DNA of 64,000 bases from Austropuccinia psidii (lineage: Eukaryota > Basidiomycota > Pucciniomycetes > Pucciniales > Sphaerophragmiaceae). A program made the translations under genes and the position numbers. Below the pieces are notes generated by a model. The model did not search any database. It worked only from the letters and a program-made list of their open reading frames with translations, and was not told the origin of the DNA. Shown here one piece after another: positions 48,867 through 58,469 of this stretch (the stretch's first letter is position 1; every line of letters starts with the position of its first letter). The stretch lies in contig JALGQZ010000006.1 of the NCBI GenBank assembly GCA_023105745.1, forward strand, positions 64,586,316 to 64,650,315, given 5' to 3'.

Positions 48867-51212
48867 TCATACCCTTTGAATATTTATTTCTATGGTATCT
48901 TGTGATATAAAACAGAAAACCTTCACAATGCTAATTTGCCCTATTCTATTTAGTCTGTCTATTGCCTGTTATTCTTGAGAAGGATTCCAATGTGGATCCT
49001 TTAACGCAAGTAATTATGCTTATGAGAAAACTTACCATTATAAATACAATTTGTACACATGTAATATTGAGACCTGTACCAGCTGAAATGAGAGATGAAA
49101 GTAAAATTTTACAATCAGTTTGACTAGAAATCTGTGAGAGGGCTTTTTTTGATTTTTGGATGAGGTTTTTCCATCAATTTGAGAAAACCTTAATCCTTTA
49201 TGGACCAAGACAATTCCAATCCTATGACTTTTTATTGACAAATAAGTCAGAAAGCTCATGTAAGATGAAGTATAAGATATACTTAAAAATCTAAAAACTG
49301 TGTCCATTGAGAATAAATCACACACTTGGCTTCTGGTACTTCTATTACTTCTTTTCTTAAAAGGTTCATTAATTCCAGTATCTTCCAGCTTTCAAGGCAT
49401 TGACTTGTGGTGATCTTCTTTATCAAATAATTGGGTTCATTTTCACATTCACTTGAAATACTTTGAACCTCTGAGAAGTTTGAATAATCAACTTCCTCCC
49501 TTGAACTGGTTGTTTCTGCTAGTATGGGATGATTGCATAAGTGACTTAACTGCTGAATATTAACTAATAAATTTCTTCTCTCATATTTCTTTTTTTCCCC
49601 CTTAGCTTCATCAGTATAGAGATATTCAGAAAAGTTTTCCATAAAAATTCTATCATTATACAGTCTAATAGTTGAAGGTAATGGCCTGCAAACTTCTTCT
49701 TAACATATAAGAGGTAAACTTGGAAGCACCACTGTTTTCAATTGGCGTAGGGACAAATGGCATGTAACCATATGAAAGGGCTTGAAATACCCGATTTCAA
49801 GGTGCTTTTGTAATATACCATCCCATGGCTGGGCCCCTAATGGTTTATTGCAAGAGATTAATTCAAACAATGAAATGTAATCACTGAGAGAATTATTTAA
49901 TGGGGTACCTGTAAGACACAGTCAGTTCTTTGTTTGAAGGGAGATGATTGCAGCATGAACATGTGCATGAGAATTTCTGATAACACTGTAAGCCAAATCA
50001 TGAAGTTCTTAGTATTGATTATGGCATCTCAAAACCAAATGACTTTGCAGCTCTGACTTACTGTGCTTCATCTGAAATTACTCCATACCATTGATAATCA
50101 TAAACTGGCCCTTTTGGTGTTGACCTGAAGTCCATATTGAGGGTTTCATAGGTTGTGATGATGATATTGCTTTGAATGGATTTAATGATGAAATATTTGC
50201 AACGATTGCTTCCATGGTATCAAAGAAAATGAAAATTATCAGGATGTGTGTGCTTATTTATTTCTTTCTCCCAGTTTTCAAACAATCTTTTAGGACACAC
50301 AATAATGGTTGCTTGTACTCCACTGATAGTGGATAAGCTGGATTTCTGGTAGTTTCTTGCAGAATTATAAGTGTGGGATACCAGAGAAATTGCTTTCAAT
50401 GATTTTCCCAGACCCATATCATCAGCAAGGATTGATCCCAAAGGTGATGGTGGGTGGAAATCAGAGTTTGAGGTGATTATTGTTCTGTTAGTAATATTAT
50501 GTTTCCATAGAACTCTAGAGGGAGAAGAAATCCTTTTCCAAAATGCAATGGCTGAGACAGAATTAGGAGATTTGTGATCAATAAGAAAAGGGAGTCCTTG
50601 TGCTTGATGATAGAGTAGCTTAGTTTTGATAATGAAGGTGGGGGGGTATAAAGGCTGCAAGTCACAGCCACTTGCAATATCCAATGACTCATCAATCAAT
50701 AGAGGTGGAGGGTAATCTTTCTTGGAAATCTGAGTAAGATGTGGACTCATTAAGCAGTTGACATGCATTTCAGGTCAATAGGAAATGGGCACATCTATTC
50801 CCACATTATATTGATAAAAGGATTTGAGGGCATATTGCATATATGAAGAGGTGGTGAACAGTAAAGTCCCGATTTTGATTTTTGATATCATTGAATTATT
50901 CAAGTTCAAAGCGCATTCACAGAGGAATTGTGCTTCATCATCTGAATCCAGGCATTTTAGTCCACCAGCTGGACCATAAATGGTTTTTTGGGGGGGACTT
51001 GAAAGGTGAGGTATAAGCGCTGATGAGAGATTTGTTGGTAATTTCCCAATAATTCTATTTGGATTGGATAAGTAGACATACACATGATTGTAATCATGAG
51101 ATAGTTGAATCCAATAGGTGGAGGTGGCTGATGGAGGGATATGAAGAAGACAAGGTGTTACTTCACACAAAACTGTATTAATAGCACCAATGCAATAAAA
51201 CATGATATTCAA
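48867..51212 (-). pseudogene. SNF2-family helicase pseudogene (RAD5/RAD16-like)
   Basis: Remnant of a two-lobed SNF2 ATPase. Motif I is DDMGLGKS near 50400-50425 and motif Ia TIIVCPKRLFENWEKEI near 50270. Motif II reads DEAQ followed by TAA (50058-50072) where DEAH and Tyr are usual. Motif III is LTGTPLNNSLSDY near 49900. Then come QLSHLCNHP near 49550, CVIYSQWTQFLDF near 49300, motif IV (FSQIDGKTS), motif V (SAGTGLNIT near 49070) and motif VI (QAIDRLNRIGQ near 48930-48965). The N-terminal 145 residues (50775-51212) are unfamiliar. In-frame stops at 50775, 50220 and 50058 and frame changes, for example near 49145, show it is dead. SNF2 proteins remodel or translocate on DNA. The role in this locus is unknown. 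Confidence 0.85.
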
Positions 51213-51619
51213 AATATCTATGGAAGGTATATTAAAAATAATGGATCTATAGTCTGTGGGGTAAATAGGAACTTTTTATTACTGGAAGGGTTTATATATG
51301 CAATGTTGATGATGAGAGGGAATATTGAAAAACAATTTTGTCAGTGTATTTCAAATCAGGCATTGAAATTTCACAAGCTAAAAAATCAAGAAGAGGTGTG
51401 GCTTCTGTTTGCACTGGCTGATCCAAAGTAAGGGATGGTTGGTGGCATCTCAATTTGAAAACCCCCTATGGATAATTAGCCTTTTTTTCAATTTTCTGGT
51501 GGTTCACATCAGCTTTTTTGAATAACACTAATATGAGGGTTGATGAACCATAGGGTGCTCTTGTCACATGAGGGTTTGATTGCAGCAGATATGCTTGGAC
51601 ACCCCTTCAATGAAGGGTA

Positions 51620-51960
51620 AAGTCATAGTATCTTCAAACAACCCCCTGTAGCCTGTTATGGTTCATACAGGGGTTGTTTGTTATAGCTGCTGCACACAAC
51701 CCCCTGTAGCCTGTTATCACTCATATGGGGGTTTGTTTGTTATATATTCCATGAACAACCCCCCATATCCTGTTATGGTTCATATGAAGGTTGTTTTTTA
51801 TTGCTTCCACACACAACCTCCCATAGCCTGTTATTGTTCATATGGGGGTTGTTTGTTATAGCTTCCACAAACAACGCCCCATAGACTATTACACTTCATA
51901 TGGGGGCTGATTGTTATAGTGGCCACAAACAATGCCCCATTGCAAAATACATTTTGTACA
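51620..51960. repeat. Right 59-bp minisatellite array
   Basis: Five or six units of 58-59 bp. The GTTAT anchor falls at about 51655, 51713, 51772 and 51830. They share TATGGGGGTTGTTTGTTATAGC and ACAACCCCC arms with the left array. Degenerate units extend left towards 51450. Confidence 0.85.
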
Positions 51961-52319
51961 GGTGTTTTGGTCCCCCAATTGAAATTTAATATGATTTTTC
52001 TGGAATTGTTTGATGTAAACATACCTAAAAAAAACCTTGCTGATTGTATTTTCATTTTAGATGGCCTACAATACAGTTAAATACCCACAAAGTCTGCACT
52101 ATGGATTCTTTGACTTTTTTTAATGAATGGTGAGTCATTCAATCATACAGCTAACCATTGTGTATTACTGTATCAGACATACTAAAATATGAATAGCATC
52201 TTAAAATGAAAGCCTTTTAAGGCATATATACCACCCTTGGGATCCCAATTGTCCTTGTGCATCCCTCCTTCTTGGAAAACCCATATTATTTTGAAATTCC
52301 CTCAATGATATTCAATTAG

Positions 52320-53920
52320 AAAGGTTATCTTTCAGCCTCATCATTAAGTATTTCACCACCGTCAGGCTCTAATCCATGCAATTGTGATTCTAGTGACTCT
52401 AACACCTCAGAAACCCAATCCCCATCTAATCCTGAAACACATCCCCTCACTACAGAATCTAGAACAAATAGTCTAATATCCAGTTCCAAAAATCACAGAC
52501 TGTCAACGTCAACGTATGAGCTGGATTTATCAAGAAACCCATGTGTTCCAGATCCTGATCTCATTTCAGCATGTCCATCATGGAAACAATTTTGGAATCA
52601 ACATATCCAACACAACCTCCTTCTTTGAATGAAAACCAAACCTATTCAGCTACATCCACAAATCAACCACTCATTTTCAATGTTTAAAACGTTCAGTGAA
52701 CACAGGAATAGTTTTTTTTATCCATGGAAAAGAAGGTTAAGAGACTCAAAAAAATGATTGAGGATCCTTTGACCCCATTTGATGGCCAAAAGATCATGGA
52801 AACTCTTATGAGCTCATTCATCTCAAAGATCAACTGTGAGCCTTCCTTGTGACTCTATCTGACCTTATTGATACTTATTCACCTCAATAATTTGCCTAGG
52901 TATTGAAGATGGAAGCACACTTCCATCAGAAAGCTGTATAATCATAGGTAATACTAGCCTATTGCCAAAACGTAAAAAAATCTCAAAGAAAAAAGATAAG
53001 ACACACAAAAGCACCCAATTCAAAGCTGTGCAGGAAAACCCAGAGAACAATGTGCACAATGATAGTTGTATGTTACTTTCATCTTATGAGAAATTTAACT
53101 TTTGAATAAGATTCATGATTATTTTCTAATATGAGCAGCACAAATGGGGATACAAACTCTTTTTATTCCTCAATCAAGTAATGAGCATACACAGTCACAA
53201 AAAAATTTAACTCTGGAGATTGAAAATATAAATCACCCAACAAATGACACTAACACATCTCAGGCCCCCCTAAATTGTGATTCAATCATCTCATCATAAT
53301 ACCTGCCAATTTATAGTGCATCTAATCAAAATCTACCCAGTCTCAACCCATCTTCTATAGCAGCATCACCAATTCCTGTCTCCTCAAATTCAGAAATTTT
53401 ATCTTCATGTAGTTCAGTGATACCCCTGGCTTCCAATTGTATAGATAATATGCCTCACCTCAACCAAAAATCCAATGACACACCTTTCCTTAATTTAACA
53501 ACTTCTTAATTGGCTACTTATACTTCACTGTATTCTATATCATCACATAATAATCAATCAGCAAAGCTAATCCCTCCAGTTGTTATCAAAAATAATTATA
53601 GTCCAATTCCAAGCTCATCCTCCATAAATCCACAAAATAACCCTACCCAGATTGATTCCCAAATCTCTACTCAAAAGTGTTCCATCACACCTTCAAACCA
53701 GGCCTCTTCAAATCCAAACCTCTCAACATTCAATTCAATTCCTCCAAACAATGACCCAAACTAACCTATTTTCTTTAAAAATGCCACCTTATTTTTGCGG
53801 AGTATTGATATGTTTGAAAACACTATTGGGGCACACCATAACTCCTTGGTTCAGAAAGCAACTCATTATTTGATGGAAAAGCGCTATCAAAAAATTGAAC
53901 AAGAAGCTTCCCTTCCCACT
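52320..53920 (+). pseudogene. Truncated paralogue of the unknown gene (5' half only)
   Basis: Ser/Asn/Pro-rich exons (from about 52330 and 53120-53760), a charged exon with ATG at 52724 (KKVKRLKKMIEDPL), and an exon that begins AG|GTATTGAAGATGG at 52900. The same splice-site context and first residues (IEDG) start an exon at 46950 in the gene at 45386-48575. Several stops occur. It ends where the family-C LTR begins at 53921, so the 3' half, if present, lies beyond the window. Confidence 0.5.
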
Positions 53921-55858
53921 TGTGAACCTTTGAGAAATATTTAAAATAATTACCTTAAAGCCATAAAACTGCCATAAATAGGCATAAAACTTGGTTCAAC
54001 TTAAAGGCCAATTAATAAACATGTGAAATAAATTACACCATTGGATTCCTCATGGTAAAATACACATATACCATTTTTATGGCATATCTGTAAAGTCAAT
54101 ATTTAATAAGTTATAAGTAATGAAACCCTATAAAAAACATGAATCCTTAATTATTTCAAATACCAATGAAGCAACATGTGAAATAAACTGTACCATTGGA
54201 TTCCCCATAAGCTATACACATAAAATAATTAAGAAGCTAATCTTCAAAGTCGATACTTCAGGAGTTAAGCTGAATATATGCACTTTTTTGGTCAACGCAT
54301 ATATTCAAGGATTTTAGCTAATATCTTTTGAAATATACATGATAGAGTGATAAACCAAATATAAAGTAGCCGCGTAATTACTGTAGGAGCACAGAAATGA
54401 ACTTTATTTGACAAGTTATAAACAAGGTTAAAACCTGTAATGGATTAGTGACTAAAATCAATAGAGCTGTTGACCACTTTGTTGTGAAAGTGGTCCAAAC
54501 TTAAAAATAATTAGACATTCAGGCTCTACTAGCTCATTTGTGAAGAATGATGTAGTTTTTATTATAAAATTCAGGGTATAACCCCTTGAAATCATGGCTT
54601 GAAGTTTAAAATATTAAATTTCGACAGAAAAGATGAGTTACAAGAAAAATCATCAAAAATAGAGTTTTGATGATGTAATGAAATACTCTTGGCAGCATAA
54701 TGAGGTTATTCCAAGGTATTAGAATTAACTCTCTGAATTTCTTTAACGTGTAAAGCTTAAAAGTTATTAAGGATCAAAGTTTGAGCTTAACTTGATCATT
54801 TATGATTACTCACTGTAACCTTAAATTAAGTTTAACAGTCATATAAGTGATAAAACTGGTTAATACTATTAGAATATGATTAATACTAATAAAATCCACA
54901 AAGCTTAGGCTTATGCCAAGCCTATGATGTCATCAAACTTAGAGTTATAGTGATAACTCTAAATAATGGTGTAGCTATGAGGTAAGATGGTTTGATCATG
55001 ATGTAATCATCACCAAACCTTAAAATATTGATCAATTCTAGTATAAAGAATCAGTACACGTCTACTAGAAGCCTTCTGGACTCTAGGAGGGAGGTATTTA
55101 CTATAAATAGATCTCTTTTTACTCTGTCTTCCCCTCAGATGCTTACAAAACACTAAAATATTTAAATCAAAAGTTAATTTCTTTATTCTTTATATATAAG
55201 ACTCTTATATCATTGAAGAACAAAGATAATCTTGCTATAATCATCATCTTTGATGTGATTATTATATTTATCTAACTGTTTTGTTTAAAATTCTCTTAAA
55301 AACCTCAATTCCATGTAAAATTAAGAATATTTGTAATTTCTCTTAAAATTTATTGTAAATACAATTTAAAAAAGTTGTATTTACATTTTTTGGCCTAAAA
55401 TTATTCAAAACTATTATATTAAGTATTCAAAGTAGGTTATTTCCTCTTATTATAATAATTTTCTCTCTATCATTACTTTAAATAATTCTATAATTAATAT
55501 AAATAGTATTTATATTAATTCATAACTTTCATATTAGTTATATTATTTTCATTAATTGTTTTTTATTAATAAAAAACAATTTTTTATGCCTTTATTATTT
55601 TTTGATAACAATAATAAAGTGCTTTTGAATATATTAATTATCTTATATTAATATATTTATTTATTATATTATTTTTTCATAATATAAATTATATTATTAT
55701 ATTTATTCAATAATATAATTATTTTTACACCATAATTATAATAATTCTTTATTATTATTTTTATTTTTATCTTATTTATTTTATTTATAAGGACATTCAT
55801 AGTACAATAAGTAAAATATTAGTTATCTTTACATATTGTTTCATAGTCAAACCTTACA
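53921..55858 (+). repeat. 5' LTR of element C (family C)
   Basis: It runs from TGTGAACCTTTGAGAAATAT to ...CAAACCTTACA (1938 bp). Its ends match the terminal pattern of families A and B (TGTGA[A/G]CCTT...CTTACA). Within it a ~36-bp block occurs twice (54018-54053 and 54173-54208). The first copy includes the CACCATTGGATTCCTCAT motif also found in LTR family A. Confidence 0.75.
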
Positions 55859-55875
55859 TTTGGGGGCCTGGCCAT
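55859..55875 (+). promoter_or_regulatory. Primer-binding-site region, element C
   Basis: TT then TGGGGGCCTGGCC follows the LTR end. The position and sequence are conserved with elements A and B. Confidence 0.7.
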
Positions 55876-56066
55876 GATATTTACTCTAAAAGACCTTCAA
55901 AAAGATTCTAATTGGGTTTATCCAATAATAAATTACAATTATAATCATAAAATTATATAATAATTTTATATTTATTGATTTCAAATACTATTGAGGCATT
56001 TGGAAAGCAATTGAATTGTACTGTCTTACACATGGTTTTTCACATCCTTAGACTTGCAAGAACTTT

Positions 56067-57988
56067 TGTGAGCCTTGAGGTATATTTTACATACCCAAAT
56101 AGGCCACAATTATCTTAAAAAGAAATTTTGAATGATGCAAAACTCATAAGACATGCATATATCCAAAATTCATCATTTTCAATTTCAGAAAAGATGAATA
56201 ACTTTTTATTGAGTAAGTAAATCCATGGATTTAAGGCCAGATTTGGATTCTACACAAAAATTCACCTAGGGTAGCTCCATAGAGTGAATAAGCTCAATTT
56301 AAGTATTTGAGGTGGTAAAATGGAAAATACTTCAATACCACATCATTAATACCACATAAAAGATCCGTGAAAATTTTTGTTTTTCTTGATTTTTAGCCAA
56401 AATAATGGGAAAGTGAGAAATCCCATGTTACATATACACTAAGAATAGTGTTATGCATGTTTTGAGCACTTAATATCATGGTATTCTTACATGGACTTTT
56501 GGTACACCCATAGTGGATATCTCACTTTAAGCTTAAATTACTATTTTGACGTAAAAATTAGGCAAGGGGGACAAAAGACATCAAAGAGAGCCAGGGTACC
56601 CAACTTCTGAGGCCTCAGAGGCGTGGATAGCTCCAGAGCATGGATCCATGGCTCATCTTGGCCCAATTGGTAAACTAAAACTCTTTGGGAACTTGGTTAC
56701 CAAGTTACACCTACTGTAATCATAAGAAAAATAGCAAATAACCTGCTATTTTGACGTGCCAAGGAGGTAATGAGCTACTTAGACTCCTGTAACCACGTCA
56801 ATTCTTGATGACTTTCCATGAATAGACCCTAAAAGAGTAATTAAACCCTTTTGGGATCCATATTCATTGATTTACCTCATAGCAACCAGCAAAATACTGC
56901 TATTTGCAATTCTACGTAGAAATGAGGTAAAAACTTCAAAAATTCATTAAAAATACAATTCTTAATGAATCCTTCTGAAACGTTCAGGACCAATGAAGAA
57001 CGGTATTATCTATGGTACAACCTAAAAGAATTATGGTTTTACTAGTAAACTTAAAAGTTTTACTTACAGTCCATTTTTGACCATTCTACGTGAAACACTG
57101 AATCTTCAGAAATTCACAGTAATTACAACCTGTGATGAAATTGGCAATAACATTGGTAACTTTGAGAAATCAATGATTATTTTAGAATAAAAGAAGATTT
57201 ACAGATGTTACTCCTTTTATTCTTAACCATATTGGGGTTGGTAGTCACGTAAAAGCACCAATTAAGTAATTATGATAATCTTACGTGACAACAGATGATG
57301 CAATCATTAATCCAAAAAGGTTTATTGTTTTCTCACTCACTGGTTTTTCAGTTTGCTCCATGGCACGCCTCTGTAAGCTGTTGTTGACTTAAAAGAAGCC
57401 TCTTCTTGCTGTTTTTTCCGTATCATCATCTTATCAATTTATTAAATCATTATTACCAACAAGTAAGTACTAGTTAAAGCTATTCTTAAGTGTTTTAAAT
57501 CTTTCAAAATCATCCAGAAAGACGTGAAATCATAGAATCCAACTATATATTGTTGTAATACTGTTATAAATCCTTTTGATCCCTTAAATCCACAATTCTA
57601 CGTCAAATTTCTCTACTCTTATCTATCAATAAGTTCTTTGGAGTATTAGTGAGTCATTTATTCTTAAATTCTTAAAGTTTTTCTCTAGTAATAGTTTTCT
57701 TCAAGAATTATCTTTATAATTATTCTTGCAAAAGATAATTATATATTAAAATAATTTTATTATTTTAATAAAGAAGTTTTTATTATTAAATTCTTCTTGT
57801 AATTGATTCTTGTAGACAATTACTTGCTCACTGTTAAAATCACTAGTAGTGTTTAACACGTGAAAGAAATAATTTTTAATTATTTAATTGTGGTTATAAT
57901 AATATTTTATTATTATATTTCATAAGAACAGACATAGTAATGTTGATTAATAGTAATATTATCACCAGTTTCATAGTCACATCTTACA
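56067..57988 (+). mobile_element. Solo LTR family B nested in element C leader (1922 bp)
   Basis: It runs from TGTGAGCCTTGAGG to ...CACATCTTACA with a perfect 5-bp duplication ACTTT on both sides (56062-56066, 57989-57993). It retains many more CpG sites than other family-B copies, so it is probably the youngest of them here. It is certainly younger than element C. Confidence 0.93.
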
Positions 57989-58243
57989 ACTTTGTTTGAG
58001 TGACTCTAGTAATTAAAAAAGATATTTTATAAAAAGAATCATATTAATTTTTTATTTTATCTTTAAAAATAAAAAATCAATAAAAACCAATAAAAAAAGT
58101 TATTTTTATTCATTTTAATTTCATTTCTTTATGTATTTTCATTTTTTTAAGATATAAAAGCAATTTTTACATGGAAAATTGCCATACCTTACCAAAAATA
58201 ACACTTTTTATATAAAATACTTATATTTATTTGTCTTTTTTAG

Positions 58244-58393
58244 TGTTTGAAGACAATCCAACAGAGGGCAACCAAGCCACTGTTGAAAGATTGGTGGAAG
58301 AAACTTGTCCAAGCTCTCCAACACCAATAATCACTAAGAAAAGGAAAGCTAAGAAATTAGACTTTCCAGGACCCACTATTCAGGACTCTGAAG
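58244..58393 (+). CDS. Spliced upstream exon of gag / overlapping ORF (element C)
   Basis: A TTTTTTAG acceptor precedes the exon (TGTTTGAAGAC), and GTGAGT follows at 58394. The 150-nt exon is open (FEDNPTEGNQ... to IQDSE) and ends in phase 1, as in element A. Acceptors at 58480 (CAG) and 58485 (GAG) are again 5 nt apart. The first gives an acidic continuation in the +1 frame that stops at a TAA after about 20 codons. The second enters gag. Confidence 0.5.
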
Positions 58394-58469
58394 GTGAGTA
58401 CCTCATTTATAAATTGCCATAAGAAGGATTCCTGTTCTGAAATCCTCTTATTCTTTCATTTCTTAAATC

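Noticed and set aside
54120..54317. 65-codon plus-strand frame
   Set aside because: It lies wholly within the family-C LTR, with no conservation seen.
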